DNA of 64,000 nt from Cupriavidus consociatus. Its GTDB lineage: Bacteria > Pseudomonadota > Gammaproteobacteria > Burkholderiales > Burkholderiaceae. Within the stretch, counting starts at the first letter, position 1; each line of letters starts with the position of its first letter. Under the pieces are notes generated by a model that was given only the letters and a program-made list of their open reading frames with translations, made no database searches and was not told the origin of the DNA. The position numbers were made by a program, and so were the translations under genes. The stretch lies in NCBI RefSeq assembly GCF_017814975.1, contig NZ_JAGIQA010000001.1:1-64000 (forward strand). The letters are read 5' to 3'. Below, in pieces: positions 25,139-40,905 of the stretch.

Positions 25139-27031
25139 ATGACGGCAAGCCATGCCGTGCATGCCCGTTCGCTGGCCGACCCGCAAGGGTTCTGGGCCGA
25201 ACAGGCGGCGCGCATCGATTGGGAAACCCCGTTCGACCAGGTGCTCGACAACAGCCGCGCGCCGTTCACCCGCTGGTTCGTAGGCGGGCGCACCAACCTG
25301 TGCCACAACGCGGTCGACCGCCACCTGGCGGCGCGCGCCAGCCAGCCGGCGCTGCACTGGGTCTCGACCGAAGTCGACCAGTCCCGCACCTACACCTACG
25401 CCGAGTTGCACGACGAGGTCAACCGCATGGCGGCGATCCTGCAGGGACTGGGGGTGCGCAAGGGCGACCGCGTGCTGATCTACATGCCGATGATCCCGCA
25501 GGCCGCATTTGCGATGCTGGCGTGCGCGCGCATCGGCGCGATCCATTCGGTGGTGTTCGGCGGCTTCGCCTCGGTCAGCCTGGCGGCCCGGATCGACGAT
25601 GCCCGCCCGCGCGTGGTGATCAGCGCCGACGCGGGCTCGCGCGCCGGCAAGGTGGTGCCGTACAAGCCGCTGCTGGACGAGGCCATCCGGCTTTCGTCGC
25701 ACCAGCCGGAGAAGGTGCTGCTGGTCGACCGCCAGCTGGCTGACATGCCGCGCACCGAAGGCCGCGATGAAGACTATGCCGCCTGGCGCGAGCGCGTGGC
25801 CGGCGCGCAGGTGCCGTGCGCATGGCTGGAGTCAAGCGAGCCATCGTATGTGCTCTATACCTCCGGCACCACCGGCAAGCCCAAGGGCGTGCAGCGCGAT
25901 ACCGGCGGCTACGCGGTGGCGCTGGCCACGTCGATGGAATACATCTTCTGCGGCAAGCCGGGCGACACCATGTTCACGGCCTCCGACATCGGCTGGGTGG
26001 TCGGCCACAGCTATATCGTCTACGGGCCGCTGCTGGCCGGCATGGCCACCCTGATGTACGAGGGCACGCCGATCCGCCCGGACGGCGGCATCCTGTGGCG
26101 GCTGGTCGAGCAATACCGGGTCAACCTGATGTTCAGCGCGCCCACCGCGATCCGCGTGCTGAAAAAGCAGGACCCGGCCTGGCTGACCCGCTACGACCTG
26201 TCCAGCCTGCGCCTGCTGTTCCTGGCCGGCGAGCCGCTGGACGAACCCACCGCGCGCTGGATCCAGGACGGCCTGGGCAAGCCGGTGGTCGATAACTACT
26301 GGCAGACCGAGTCGGGCTGGCCGATCCTGGCGATCCAGCGCGGCATCGAGCCGCTGCCTCCCAAGCTGGGCTCGCCGGGCGTGCCGGCCTACGGCTACGA
26401 CCTGAAGATCGTCGACGAGAGCACCGGCGAGGAATGCCCGCCCAACCAGAAGGGCGTGGTCGCGATCGACGGGCCGCTGCCGCCGGGCTGCATGAGCACG
26501 GTGTGGGGCGATGACGACCGCTTCGTGCGCACCTACTGGCAGGCGGTGCCGAACCGGCTGTGCTATTCCACCTTTGACTGGGGCGTGCGCGACGAGGACG
26601 GCTATGTTTTTATCCTCGGCCGCACGGACGACGTGATCAATGTCGCCGGCCATCGGCTGGGCACGCGCGAGATCGAGGAAAGCCTGTCTTCGAACGCCGC
26701 CGTGGCCGAGGTAGCGGTGGTGGGCGTGCAGGACGCGCTGAAGGGCCAGGTGGCGATGGGCTTCTGCATCGCGCGCGACCCGGCGCGGACCGCCACGGAC
26801 GCGGACCGGCTGGCGCTGGAGGGCGAACTGATGAAGACCGTCGAGCAGCAGCTCGGCGCGGTGGCACGGCCGGCGCGCGTATTCTTTGTCAATGCGCTGC
26901 CGAAGACGCGATCCGGCAAGTTGCTGCGGCGCGCGATGCAGGCGGTGGCGGAAGGGCGCGATCCCGGCGACCTGACCACGATCGAAGACCCGGCGGCGCT
27001 GGAGCAGATCCAGGGCGCGCTGAAGGGCTGA
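25139..27031 (+). CDS. prpE: propionate-CoA ligase
   Basis: 630 residues. An acetyl-CoA synthetase family enzyme that activates propionate via an acyl-AMP. YTSGTTGKPKGVQRDTGGYAVAL is the AMP-binding P-loop. The segment SMEYIFCGKPGDTMFTASDIGWVVGHSYIVYGPLL and the DNYWQTESGWPI block are PrpE-type. The C-terminal PKTRSGKLLRR carries the Lys acetylated in this family. GAAGGAGA precedes ATG 25139. It stands alone, not beside the prpBC genes of the 2-methylcitrate cycle. Related short-chain acids may also be substrates. Confidence 0.92.
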   Translation: MTASHAVHARSLADPQGFWAEQAARIDWETPFDQVLDNSRAPFTRWFVGGRTNLCHNAVDRHLAARASQPALHWVSTEVDQSRTYTYAELHDEVNRMAAILQGLGVRKGDRVLIYMPMIPQAAFAMLACARIGAIHSVVFGGFASVSLAARIDDARPRVVISADAGSRAGKVVPYKPLLDEAIRLSSHQPEKVLLVDRQLADMPRTEGRDEDYAAWRERVAGAQVPCAWLESSEPSYVLYTSGTTGKPKGVQRDTGGYAVALATSMEYIFCGKPGDTMFTASDIGWVVGHSYIVYGPLLAGMATLMYEGTPIRPDGGILWRLVEQYRVNLMFSAPTAIRVLKKQDPAWLTRYDLSSLRLLFLAGEPLDEPTARWIQDGLGKPVVDNYWQTESGWPILAIQRGIEPLPPKLGSPGVPAYGYDLKIVDESTGEECPPNQKGVVAIDGPLPPGCMSTVWGDDDRFVRTYWQAVPNRLCYSTFDWGVRDEDGYVFILGRTDDVINVAGHRLGTREIEESLSSNAAVAEVAVVGVQDALKGQVAMGFCIARDPARTATDADRLALEGELMKTVEQQLGAVARPARVFFVNALPKTRSGKLLRRAMQAVAEGRDPGDLTTIEDPAALEQIQGALKG

Positions 27032-27048
27032 AGCAGGCACGGCGGGCG

Positions 27049-27078
27049 GTGTGAGGTGTCGAAACGGACACTTCACAC
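27049..27078. promoter_or_regulatory. 12-bp inverted repeat after prpE
   Basis: GTGTGAGGTGTC, six bases, GACACTTCACAC (one mismatch, G-U compatible in RNA). No T-run follows. It could be a weak terminator of prpE or an operator upstream of the next operon. Confidence 0.4.
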
Positions 27079-27109
27079 TGCGGGCTTGCCATGGCTCGTG
27101 ATGCAGTCT

Positions 27110-27131
27110 AATATTTGAAGCATAAAATATT
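27110..27131. promoter_or_regulatory. AT-rich palindrome upstream of the anthranilate operon
   Basis: AATATTT, eight bases, AAATATT (perfect arms), in a locally AT-rich stretch (27108-27138) unlike the surrounding GC-rich DNA. It lies 68 bases before the first gene of the operon. Geometry suits a MarR-type dimer, the regulator class common in CoA-dependent aromatic pathways; no regulator gene is adjacent. Confidence 0.55.
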
Positions 27132-27198
27132 TAAGTTTGATCTAGATCGTGGCGAGACCGGTCGGCATTGTCCGGCGCGGCCAAGCAGGAGGCAACAG

Positions 27199-29553
27199 AT
27201 GCGAGTGCTTTGTATTGGTGGCGGACCGGCCGGGCTTTACTTCGGCTTGCTGATGAAGCTGCAGGATCCGGCCAACGAGGTCATCGTGGTCGAGCGCAAC
27301 CGGCCTTACGACACCTTCGGCTGGGGTGTGGTGTTCTCCGACGCCACCATGGACAACCTCAAGCAGGCCGATCCGGCCAGCGCCGCCGAAATCAATGCCG
27401 CCTTCAACCACTGGGACGATATCGACATCCATATCGGCGGGCGCACCATCCGCTCCGGCGGCCACGGCTTTATCGGCATCGGCCGCAAGCGCCTGCTCAA
27501 TATCCTGCAGGCGCGCTGCGAGGCGCTCGGCGTCAGGCTGGTGTTCGAGAACGATGTCACCGACGACCAGGCGCTGGCGATGCAATACCAGGCCGACCTG
27601 GTGATTGCCTCGGATGGCCTGAACAGCCGCATCCGCACCCGCTACGCCGAGACTTTCCAGCCGGACATCGATACGCGCCAGTGCCGCTTCGTCTGGTTGG
27701 GAACACACAAGCTGTTCGATGCCTTCACGTTTGCCTTCGAAAAGACCGAGCACGGCTGGTTCCAGGCGCATGCCTACCGCTTCGACGACAACACCTCGAC
27801 CTTTATCGTCGAGACGCCGGAATCGGTCTGGCAAGCCGCAGGCATCGACGAGATGAGCCAGGAAGAGGGCGTGGCGTACTGCGAGAAGCTGTTCGCGCGC
27901 TACCTCGACGGCAACAAGCTGATCACCAACGCGGCGCACCTGCGCGGCTCGGCGATCTGGATCCGCTTCCCGCGCGTGATCTGCCGCCAGTGGGTGCATT
28001 GGAATACGCTGCCGGACGGCCGTCGCGTGCCCGTGGTGCTGATGGGCGATGCCGCGCACACGGCGCATTTCTCGATTGGTTCCGGTACCAAGCTGGCGCT
28101 GGAAGATGCGATCGACCTGGCCGAGGAGATCCGTGGCAGCGGCCACGACGGCCTGCCCGATGCGCTGGCGCGCTACGAAGCCACGCGCGGCGTGGAAGTG
28201 CTGAAGATCCAGAACGCGGCGCGCAATTCGACCGAGTGGTTCGAGAACGTCGAGCGCTACGCCGGCAGCCTGCCGCCGGAGCAGTTCGCCTATTCGCTGC
28301 TGACGCGTTCGCAGCGCATCTCGCACGAGAACCTGCGCGTGCGCGACGCCGGTTACGTGGCGCAATTCGAGCACTGGCTGGCGCAACAGGCCGGCGTGCC
28401 GCGGCAAAGCCTGAAGCTGCGCGAGCACGAGCCGTTGCCGCCGATGTTCACGCCGTTCCGGCTGCGCGGTGTCACGCTGAAGAACCGCGTGGTGGTGTCG
28501 CCGATGGCGATGTACTCCTGCACCGACGGCATGCCGGGCGACTTCCACCTGGTGCACCTCGGTTCGCGCGCGCTGGGCGGCGCCGGCATGGTGGTGGCGG
28601 AAATGACTTGCGTGTCGCCCGATGCGCGCATCACGCCGGGCTGCCCGGGCTTGTGGAGCGATGCGCAGCGCGACGCGTGGAAGCGCATCGTCGACTTCGT
28701 GCATGCCAGCAGCGACGCCCGCATCGCCATGCAGATCGGACACTCCGGCCGCAAGGGGTCGACGCAGCTTGGCTGGGAGGCGATGGACCACCCGCTGCCG
28801 CAGGGCAACTGGCCGGTGATGTCGGCCTCGCCGTTGCCGTACCTGCCGGGCGAATCGCAGACCCCGCGCGAGATGACGCGCGCGGACATGGATCGCGTGC
28901 GCGACGATTTCGTGGCCAGTGCCCGGCGCGCGGCCGAAGCGGGATTCGACTGGCTCGAACTGCACTGCGCCCACGGCTATCTGCTGTCGAGCTTTATCTC
29001 GCCGCTGACCAATACGCGTGAAGACGAGTTCGGCGGCTCGCTGGCGGCGCGGCTGCGCTATCCGCTGGAAGTGTTCGAGGCCGTGCGCGCGGTATGGCCG
29101 CAGGACAAGCCGATGTCGGTGCGCATCTCGGCGCACGACTGGGTCGAAGGCGGCATCACGCCCGACGACGCCGTCGAGATCGCCCGCGCCTTCAAGGCCG
29201 CCGGCGCCGACATGATCGACTGCTCGTCGGGGCAGGTCAGCCCGGACCAGGCGCCGGTGTATGGCCGCATGTACCAGACGCCGTTCGCCGATCGCATCCG
29301 CAACGAGGCCGGCATCGCCACCATCGCGGTGGGCGCGATCTTCGAGGCCGATCATGTCGACTCGATCATCGCCGCCGGCCGCGCCGACCTGTGCGCGATC
29401 GCGCGGCCCCACCTGGCCAATCCGGCGTGGACGCTGCAGGAAGCCGCGCGCATCGGCTACCGCGACATCGCCTGGCCCAAGCAGTACGTGGCCGGCAAGC
29501 GGCAACTGGAAACCAATCTCGAACGCGCGGCGGCGCAGGAGAAGCAGGCATGA
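27199..29553 (+). CDS. 2-aminobenzoyl-CoA monooxygenase/reductase (FAD monooxygenase-OYE fusion)
   Basis: 784 residues, two fused enzymes. Residues 1-400 are a class A flavin monooxygenase ([17 protein letters not shown] at 4-20; [22 protein letters not shown] near 290). Residues 410-780 are an old-yellow-enzyme FMN reductase ([43 protein letters not shown]). This fusion hydroxylates and then reduces the aromatic ring of 2-aminobenzoyl-CoA; close relatives are annotated salicylyl-CoA 5-hydroxylase. The adjacent 2-aminobenzoate-CoA ligase gene favours anthranilate. GGAGG precedes ATG 27199. It is the first gene of a seven-gene operon. Confidence 0.88.
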   Translation: MRVLCIGGGPAGLYFGLLMKLQDPANEVIVVERNRPYDTFGWGVVFSDATMDNLKQADPASAAEINAAFNHWDDIDIHIGGRTIRSGGHGFIGIGRKRLLNILQARCEALGVRLVFENDVTDDQALAMQYQADLVIASDGLNSRIRTRYAETFQPDIDTRQCRFVWLGTHKLFDAFTFAFEKTEHGWFQAHAYRFDDNTSTFIVETPESVWQAAGIDEMSQEEGVAYCEKLFARYLDGNKLITNAAHLRGSAIWIRFPRVICRQWVHWNTLPDGRRVPVVLMGDAAHTAHFSIGSGTKLALEDAIDLAEEIRGSGHDGLPDALARYEATRGVEVLKIQNAARNSTEWFENVERYAGSLPPEQFAYSLLTRSQRISHENLRVRDAGYVAQFEHWLAQQAGVPRQSLKLREHEPLPPMFTPFRLRGVTLKNRVVVSPMAMYSCTDGMPGDFHLVHLGSRALGGAGMVVAEMTCVSPDARITPGCPGLWSDAQRDAWKRIVDFVHASSDARIAMQIGHSGRKGSTQLGWEAMDHPLPQGNWPVMSASPLPYLPGESQTPREMTRADMDRVRDDFVASARRAAEAGFDWLELHCAHGYLLSSFISPLTNTREDEFGGSLAARLRYPLEVFEAVRAVWPQDKPMSVRISAHDWVEGGITPDDAVEIARAFKAAGADMIDCSSGQVSPDQAPVYGRMYQTPFADRIRNEAGIATIAVGAIFEADHVDSIIAAGRADLCAIARPHLANPAWTLQEAARIGYRDIAWPKQYVAGKRQLETNLERAAAQEKQA

Positions 29554-30353
29554 CCGGCAGCACGGCAACACTGGCCGGACGCCACGCACTGGTCACCGGA
29601 GGCGGGCGCGGCATCGGTGCAGCGATCGCGCGGCGGCTGCTGGCCGACGGCGCCAGCGTCACGCTGCTGGGGCGCGATGCCGGCACGCTGCAAGCGACGG
29701 TGCAGGCGCTGCGCGAGCAGGCACCGGCAGGCGCCATGGTCTCGTTCGTCACGGCCGATATCGCCGATGCCGGCAGCGTAGCGTGCGCCTTTGCCGCGGC
29801 AACGGAGCAGGCTGGTCCGGTATCGATGCTGGTCAACAACGCCGGGCAGGCGCACAGCGCCCCCTTCATGAAGACCGATGCCGCGCTGTGGCAGCGCATG
29901 CTCGACGTCAACCTGACCGGCACCTTCCTGTGCACGCAAGCCGCACTGCCGCCGATGCTCGAAGCCGGCTGGGGGCGCATCGTCAACGTGGCCAGCACCG
30001 CCGGGCTGATCGGCTACGGGTACGTCAGCGCCTATTGCGCGGCCAAGCATGGCGTGATCGGACTGACGCGCGCGCTGGCGCTGGAGACCGCGGCCAAGGG
30101 CGTGACCGTCAACGCGGTTTGCCCGGGCTATACCGAGACCGATATCGTGCGCGACGCCGTCGCCAACATCGTCGGCAAGACCGGCCGCAGCGAAGACCAG
30201 GCGCGCGCCGAACTGGCCGCGCGCAATCCGCAGCGCCGACTGGTGCAGCCCGAGGAAGTGGCCGACGCCGTGGCATGGCTGTGCCAGCCGTCCGCCGGCG
30301 CGATCACCGGGCAGGCGATCCCGGTGGCCGGCGGCGAAGTCATGGCGGGCTGA
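29550..30353 (+). CDS. SDR-family 3-hydroxyacyl-CoA dehydrogenase of the anthranilate operon
   Basis: 267 residues. A Rossmann short-chain dehydrogenase: [15 protein letters not shown] (NAD(P) site near residue 18), NNAGQ, and the catalytic SAYCAAKHG (Tyr-x3-Lys). GYTETDI and [14 protein letters not shown] close the fold. It starts with ATGA overlapping the stop of the fusion gene, so it is translationally coupled. In the anthranilate pathway it would oxidise the 3-hydroxyacyl-CoA intermediate during beta-oxidation-like ring opening. Confidence 0.85.
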   Translation: MTGSTATLAGRHALVTGGGRGIGAAIARRLLADGASVTLLGRDAGTLQATVQALREQAPAGAMVSFVTADIADAGSVACAFAAATEQAGPVSMLVNNAGQAHSAPFMKTDAALWQRMLDVNLTGTFLCTQAALPPMLEAGWGRIVNVASTAGLIGYGYVSAYCAAKHGVIGLTRALALETAAKGVTVNAVCPGYTETDIVRDAVANIVGKTGRSEDQARAELAARNPQRRLVQPEEVADAVAWLCQPSAGAITGQAIPVAGGEVMAG

Positions 30354-30390
30354 CAAGCCAAAAACCTGAGCAAGGACCTGAGAGAGAACC

Positions 30391-31242
30391 ATGACTGACA
30401 TCGCACTCGACATGCGCCACCACAAGCGCAGCTTTGCCGGCTACGAACCGCGGCACTTCCTGTGGTCGGTGTCCGACGACGGCAAGGTCGGCACCATCAC
30501 GCTGAACCGGCCGGAGCGCAAGAACCCGCTGACCTTCGACTCCTATGCCGAGCTGCGCGACCTGTTCCGCGCGCTGTGCTACGCCAGCGACATCAAGGCG
30601 GTGGTGGTCACCGGCGCCGGCGGCAACTTCTGCTCGGGCGGCGACGTGCACGAGATCATCGGGCCACTGACGCAGATGACCATGCCCGAACTGCTCGACT
30701 TCACGCGCATGACCGGCGATCTGGTCAAGGCGATGCGCGCATGCCCGCAGCCGGTGATCAGCGCGGTCGACGGCATCTGTGCCGGCGCGGGCGCCATGAT
30801 GGCGCTGGCCTCCGACATGCGGCTGGGCACGGCGCAGGCGAAGACCGCGTTCCTGTTCGTGCGCGTGGGCCTGGCCGGTGCCGACATGGGCGCGTGCTCG
30901 CTGCTGCCGCGCGTGATCGGGCAAGGGCGCGCCAGCGAGCTGCTCTATACCGGCCGCGCGATGAACGCGGAGGAAGGGCTGCAGTGGGGCTTCTTCAATG
31001 CGCTGCATCCGTCCGAGGCCGTGCTGGCACAAGCGCAGGCGCTGGCCGCTCAGCTCGCCGCCGGGCCGACCTTCGCCCACGGCGTGACCAAGAAGCTGCT
31101 GCACCAGGAGTGGAACATGGGGCTGGACGAGGCCATCGAAGCCGAAGCCGAGGCACAGGCCATCTGCATGCAGACGCGCGATTTCCGCCGCGCCTACGAG
31201 GCCTTCGTGGCCAAATCCAAGCCAGTGTTCGAAGGCGACTGA
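30391..31242 (+). CDS. enoyl-CoA hydratase family protein
   Basis: 283 residues of the crotonase fold: [18 protein letters not shown], the oxyanion segment [15 protein letters not shown], and [26 protein letters not shown]. Here it probably hydrates, or hydrolytically opens, the non-aromatic CoA ring produced by the monooxygenase/reductase. An AGAGAG ribosome-binding site precedes ATG 30391, 37 bases after the dehydrogenase. Confidence 0.87.
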   Translation: MTDIALDMRHHKRSFAGYEPRHFLWSVSDDGKVGTITLNRPERKNPLTFDSYAELRDLFRALCYASDIKAVVVTGAGGNFCSGGDVHEIIGPLTQMTMPELLDFTRMTGDLVKAMRACPQPVISAVDGICAGAGAMMALASDMRLGTAQAKTAFLFVRVGLAGADMGACSLLPRVIGQGRASELLYTGRAMNAEEGLQWGFFNALHPSEAVLAQAQALAAQLAAGPTFAHGVTKKLLHQEWNMGLDEAIEAEAEAQAICMQTRDFRRAYEAFVAKSKPVFEGD

Positions 31243-31256
31243 GCCAGGGAGCCGCG

Positions 31257-32426
<1,170 letters not shown>

Positions 32427-32476
32427 GCGATCCGCCCCGGAACTGCCGTACCGACAGAGCAGACAGGAGACAAGCC

Positions 32477-34162
32477 ATGGCGACCACCGCCCACCTCGAT
32501 ACCTTCGCCCGCGACCGCTTGCCGCCGCCCGAGCAGTGGCCGGTGTTCCGCTTCAACGCCGACACCGACTACCCGGCGCGGATGAACTGCGCGGTGGAGC
32601 TGGTCGACCGCCACGTGCGCGAAGGCCGCGGCGAGCGCGTCGCCATCCGCCACCGCCCCAATGGTCTGGCGGGCCAGATCGAGACGGTGACCTACGCGCA
32701 GCTGGCGGCGCTAGTCAACCGCATCGCCCATGTGCTGGTCGAAGACATGGCGCTGGTGCCCGGCAACCGCGTGCTGCTGCGCGGCCCCAACAACCTGATG
32801 ATGGCGGCAAGCTGGCTCGCCACCATCAAGGCCGGCCTGATTGCCGTGCCGACCATGCCGCTGCTGCGCGCCAAGGAATTGAAGCAGATCGTCGACAAGG
32901 CCCAGGTCACGGCGGCGCTGTGCGATGCGCGGCTGCGCGACGATCTTGACGCCAACCAGCGGGCCGGCGGGGAATTCCATTGCCCGACCCTGGCCCGTGC
33001 GCTGTACTTCAACGGCACCGGCGAAGGCTCGCTGGAAGCCGCGATGGCGGGCAAGCCCGACAGCTTCGACGCTTGCGACACCGCCAGCGACGATATCTGC
33101 CTGATCGCCTTCACCAGCGGCACCACCGGGCAGCCCAAGGGCACCATGCATTTCCACCGCGACGTGCTGGCGATGTGCGACCTGTTCCCGCGCCATGTGC
33201 TGCGCTCAGAGCCGGACGACATCTTCTGCGGTACGCCGCCGATCGCCTTCACCTTCGGGCTGGGCGGCATGCTGTGCTTCCCGCTGCGCATCGGCGCCAG
33301 CACGGTGCTGGCGGAGAGGCTGACGCCGGAGGCGTTGCTGGAGCTGATCCACGACTTCCGCGCCACCATCGTCTTCACCGCGCCCACGTTCTACCGGCAG
33401 ATGGCGGCGCTGGCGCCGCGCTTCGATATCTCGAGCCTGAGGCAGAGCGTGTCGGCCGGCGAGGCGCTGCCCGATGCCACCCGCCAAAGCTGGAAGTCCG
33501 CCACCGGCATCGAGATGACTGACGGCATTGGCGGCACCGAGATGATGCATATCTTTATCTCCAGCGCGGGCGCCGAGATCAGGCCGGGTGCGATCGGCAA
33601 GGTGGTGCCCGGCTACGTGGCGCAGATCGTCGACGACGAGATGCGGCCGCTGCCGCCGGGCCAGGTGGGCAAGCTGGCGGTCCAGGGCCCGACCGGCTGC
33701 CGCTACCTGGACGATCCGCGCCAGGCCAACTACGTGAAGGCGGGCTGGAACCTGCCGGGCGATACCTTCACGGTCGACGCGGACGGCTATTACTTCTATC
33801 AGGCGCGTTCCGACGACATGATCATCTCGGCCGGCTATAACATCGCTGGCCCCGAGGTGGAGAGCACGCTGATGCAGCACGAGTCGGTGGCCGAGTGCGG
33901 CGTGGTCGGCGCGCCAGACGACGGGCGCGGGCAGGTGGTCATGGCCTACGTGGTGCTGCGCGAAGGCGTACCCGCTGACGACGCCACGCGCACCGCGCTG
34001 CAGGACTTCGTCAAGCGCCAGATCGCGCCGTACAAGTATCCCCGCCGCATCGAGTTCGTGCCAGCGCTGCCGCGCACCGAGACGGGCAAGCTGCAGCGCT
34101 TCCGGCTGCGCCAGATGGCGGAGCAGGGCAACGGCGCCAAGCACGGTGGGAGCAAATCATGA
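32477..34162 (+). CDS. 2-aminobenzoate-CoA ligase
   Basis: 561 residues of the ANL superfamily. It activates anthranilate to 2-aminobenzoyl-CoA, the first step of the pathway. P-loop [20 protein letters not shown], then [16 protein letters not shown], the [23 protein letters not shown] hinge and the catalytic Lys in [14 protein letters not shown]. The N-terminal [15 protein letters not shown] is typical of the benzoate/aminobenzoate ligase group. AGGAGA precedes ATG 32477. Exact substrate is inferred from the operon. Confidence 0.86.
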   Translation: MATTAHLDTFARDRLPPPEQWPVFRFNADTDYPARMNCAVELVDRHVREGRGERVAIRHRPNGLAGQIETVTYAQLAALVNRIAHVLVEDMALVPGNRVLLRGPNNLMMAASWLATIKAGLIAVPTMPLLRAKELKQIVDKAQVTAALCDARLRDDLDANQRAGGEFHCPTLARALYFNGTGEGSLEAAMAGKPDSFDACDTASDDICLIAFTSGTTGQPKGTMHFHRDVLAMCDLFPRHVLRSEPDDIFCGTPPIAFTFGLGGMLCFPLRIGASTVLAERLTPEALLELIHDFRATIVFTAPTFYRQMAALAPRFDISSLRQSVSAGEALPDATRQSWKSATGIEMTDGIGGTEMMHIFISSAGAEIRPGAIGKVVPGYVAQIVDDEMRPLPPGQVGKLAVQGPTGCRYLDDPRQANYVKAGWNLPGDTFTVDADGYYFYQARSDDMIISAGYNIAGPEVESTLMQHESVAECGVVGAPDDGRGQVVMAYVVLREGVPADDATRTALQDFVKRQIAPYKYPRRIEFVPALPRTETGKLQRFRLRQMAEQGNGAKHGGSKS

Positions 34163-34584
34163 GCCCGGTCTTCCGCAGCACCGTCCTGGTGCGCTTCAAG
34201 CACTGCGACGCGGCCGGGATCGTGTTCTACCCGCGCTACTTCGAGATGCTCAACGACTTCATCGAAGACTGGTTCGGCGAAGCGCTGGGCTGGCCTTTCG
34301 ACGTCATGCATGGCGAGGGCCGGGCCGGCGTACCGACCGCCGAGCTGGAATGCCGCTTCCTGGCGCCGAGCCGGCTGGGCGAAGTGCTCACGCGCGAGCT
34401 GCGCGTGCTCAAGCTCGGACAGTCCAGTTTCACGCTGGCGATCCGCTTCGCGGGGCCGCACGACGATACCCGCATGGAAGTGACGCAGCGGCTGGTCTGC
34501 GTCGACACCGGCTCGATCGCGCCGCAACCGTTGCCGGACGCCGTGCGCGAGGCCATGGCGGCCTATCTCGTGGCGACGGCCTGA
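34159..34584 (+). CDS. 4-hydroxybenzoyl-CoA-type hotdog thioesterase
   Basis: 141 residues. The 4HBT signature [28 protein letters not shown] contains the catalytic Asp. A hotdog fold with no membrane segment. It overlaps the ligase stop by ATGA. It likely rescues CoA from stalled or dead-end aromatic CoA esters, as in the phenylacetate and benzoate CoA pathways. Confidence 0.88.
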   Translation: MSPVFRSTVLVRFKHCDAAGIVFYPRYFEMLNDFIEDWFGEALGWPFDVMHGEGRAGVPTAELECRFLAPSRLGEVLTRELRVLKLGQSSFTLAIRFAGPHDDTRMEVTQRLVCVDTGSIAPQPLPDAVREAMAAYLVATA

Positions 34585-34652
34585 CCGGTCTACTACTGCA
34601 TTCGCAATTGAATTCCCCAATCCATCAATCAGAAAGCAACAGGACATCCACC

Positions 34653-35063
34653 ATGAAAATCCTGCAGCCGCCCGACTGGGCGCCTCCGCGTGGCTATGCC
34701 AATGGCATCATGGCCGAGATCCAGGCCGGCAGCCGCCTGCTCTTTGTCAGCGGCCAGATCGGCTGGAATGGCAAGTGCGAGTTCGAGACCGACGATTTCG
34801 GCCTGCAGGTGGCGCAGGCGCTGCGCAACGTGGTCGACGTGCTGGCCGCGGGCGGTGCCAGGCCGGAACATATCGCGCGCATGACCTGGTATGTGAAGGA
34901 CAAGGCGGAGTATGTCGGGGCTTACGGGTCGATCGGCCAGCACTACCGCGCCATCATTGGCCGTCACTTTCCGGCGATGACGGCGGTTGAAGTGGCCGAC
35001 CTCGTTGAGCCGCGCGCCAAGGTGGAAATCGAGGTGACGGCGGTCGTCCCGCCGGATGCGTAA
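34653..35063 (+). CDS. RidA/YjgF-family imine deaminase
   Basis: 136 residues. SRLLFVSGQIGWNGKCEFETDDFGLQVAQALRNVVDVLAAGGARPEHIARMTWYVKD is the family core; the catalytic Arg is expected in the C-terminal VEPRAKVEIEVTAVV segment. RidA proteins hydrolyse enamines/imines. In this operon the natural job is to release ammonia from the amino-cyclohexene intermediate after ring reduction and oxidation. An AGGA ribosome-binding site precedes ATG 34653. Last gene of the operon. Confidence 0.85.
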   Translation: MKILQPPDWAPPRGYANGIMAEIQAGSRLLFVSGQIGWNGKCEFETDDFGLQVAQALRNVVDVLAAGGARPEHIARMTWYVKDKAEYVGAYGSIGQHYRAIIGRHFPAMTAVEVADLVEPRAKVEIEVTAVVPPDA

Positions 35064-35152
35064 CGGGATCTGCACACCGGCGGACCAGGGCGCGGGCACC
35101 GGCATGCCGGGTGTCCGCGGCGGGCGCCCGCGTGATGCAAGTCCTTGAAAAC

Positions 35153-35181
35153 TTGAGAAATTGGGTGGCGCGGGATATAAT
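35153..35181 (+). promoter_or_regulatory. sigma-70 promoter of carA
   Basis: TTGAGA (35153-35158), exactly 17 bases, TATAAT (35176-35181). Predicted start near 35188 leaves a leader of about 220 nt. Confidence 0.8.
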
Positions 35182-35200
35182 TCGAAAGTTTCGCTTTCAG

Positions 35201-35270
35201 AACCCTTCACCCTAGCGCCAACCGCTTTCCACCTTCCGCCGCCCCCATTCGCGCCGCCTTTGCCGTTCAT
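35201..35270 (+). promoter_or_regulatory. C-rich, G-poor carA leader segment (candidate Rho-utilisation site)
   Basis: By direct count this 70-nt stretch holds 35 C and 10 G, very different from the balanced G and C of neighbouring DNA. Such unstructured C-rich RNA is how Rho-utilisation sites look. The rest of the leader to 35410 has no ORF with a good start that I can support. Confidence 0.45.
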
Positions 35271-35410
35271 ACTTTATGTGAAGCAAAGCGCATGCCGCGA
35301 CCGGATCCGACCGCATCGGCGCAATGCCGCTGCCGCCGTCACGGATCCAGCCTGGGAGGCACGAGGCGTCGATTGGTCGGTCACGGGGTGAGTCCAGCAG
35401 GAGCCTACCC

Positions 35411-36547
<1,137 letters not shown>

Positions 36548-36594
36548 GCACGCAAATTAGCGCGACAGGACAGCACTGGACCACGGGACATCCC

Positions 36595-37284
36595 ATGAAT
36601 GCCTTCATGCAAACCGCCTTCGGCATCACCGATTTCTGGACCTACCTGCTCGGCACGATCTTTATCGTGCTGCTGCCGGGGCCGAACTCGATGTATGTGC
36701 TGTCAGTGGCGGCGCAGCGTGGCGTGCGCGCCGGCTACAAGGGCGCGTGCGGGGTGTTCCTGGGCGACCAGGTGCTGATGGTGCTGTCGGCGGCGGGCGT
36801 GGCCTCGCTGCTGAAGGCGAGCCCGGCGCTGTTCTACGTGGTGAAGTACATCGGCGCGGCCTACCTGGCGTGGATCGGCTTCAACATGCTGCGCGGCGCG
36901 ATGCGCAGCTGGGCCTCGCGCGGCGCGGCCACAGTGGACAATACGGCGGACAAGGCGGTGCCGGCCAGCGTGGCGGACCAGTCCGACCCGTTCCGCAAGG
37001 CGCTGCTGATCAGCCTGCTGAACCCGAAGGCCATCCTGTTCTTCATCTCGTTCTTCATCCAGTTCGTGGATCCGGCCTTTGCCTGGCCGGTGCTGTCGTT
37101 CGCCGTGCTGGGCGTGGTGTGCCAGCTGTGCAGCTTCGCCTACCTGACCACCATCATCTTCGTGGGCGCGAAGCTGGCCGACGCGTTCCGGCGCCGGCGG
37201 CGGCTGTCGGCGGGGATGGCGAGCGGAGTCGGGGCGATGTTTATCGGCTTCGGCGCCAAGCTGGCTACGGCGACCATGAACTGA
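36595..37284 (+). CDS. LysE/LeuE-type amino acid exporter
   Basis: 229 residues, about six membrane helices. Opens with FWTYLLGTIFIVLLPGPNSMYVLSVAAQRGVRAGYKGACGVFLGD, the RhtB/LysE signature. LLISLLNPKAILFFISFFIQFV is the second conserved half. It probably exports an amino acid (Leu-type by similarity to LeuE). It sits between carA and carB on the same strand, 47 bases after carA, so it is probably co-transcribed with them. Confidence 0.85.
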   Translation: MNAFMQTAFGITDFWTYLLGTIFIVLLPGPNSMYVLSVAAQRGVRAGYKGACGVFLGDQVLMVLSAAGVASLLKASPALFYVVKYIGAAYLAWIGFNMLRGAMRSWASRGAATVDNTADKAVPASVADQSDPFRKALLISLLNPKAILFFISFFIQFVDPAFAWPVLSFAVLGVVCQLCSFAYLTTIIFVGAKLADAFRRRRRLSAGMASGVGAMFIGFGAKLATATMN

Positions 37285-37394
37285 CGCGGCGCGGTTGCGA
37301 CAACTGCAGCCGACATTATTCGAATCCGGAACGGATTCCCTGATTACCGGTGCGGCCCGCATGCAAGCGGGCCGGCCTATAAAGAGAGCGTGCA

Positions 37395-40643
<3,249 letters not shown>

Positions 40644-40705
40644 GCAACGCTGCACATTGCCATCCCCCCGGGCGCTTGCGTCCGGTCATGGGGCGGCAGT
40701 GCCCG

Positions 40706-40740
40706 GAAGCCCGCCGGTGTTGATGCCGGCGGGCTTCTTG
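40706..40740 (+). terminator. intrinsic terminator of the carA-lysE-carB unit
   Basis: AAGCCCGCCGG, loop, CCGGCGGGCTT followed by CTT. GC-rich stem with a short T tail, 63 bases after carB. Confidence 0.7.
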
Positions 40741-40905
40741 GCCTAAACTACGTCAAATTCGTCGATCGAGTCGGCCTGGCACCAGCGTAAGCACTGTGCG
40801 GCCCTTCGATCCTGTCTGAAAGCCGCGGTTGAGCGGAAGTGCCTGGCCGGTATTGCCAGGATGGCTCCAGCTCCGCTGCGGCTCATTTTTTTGTTGAACA
40901 AAGAC

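Noticed and set aside
27142..29589. 815-codon open frame antisense to the monooxygenase/reductase fusion
   Set aside because: Same reason: an antisense shadow of a well-identified gene, with low-complexity composition.
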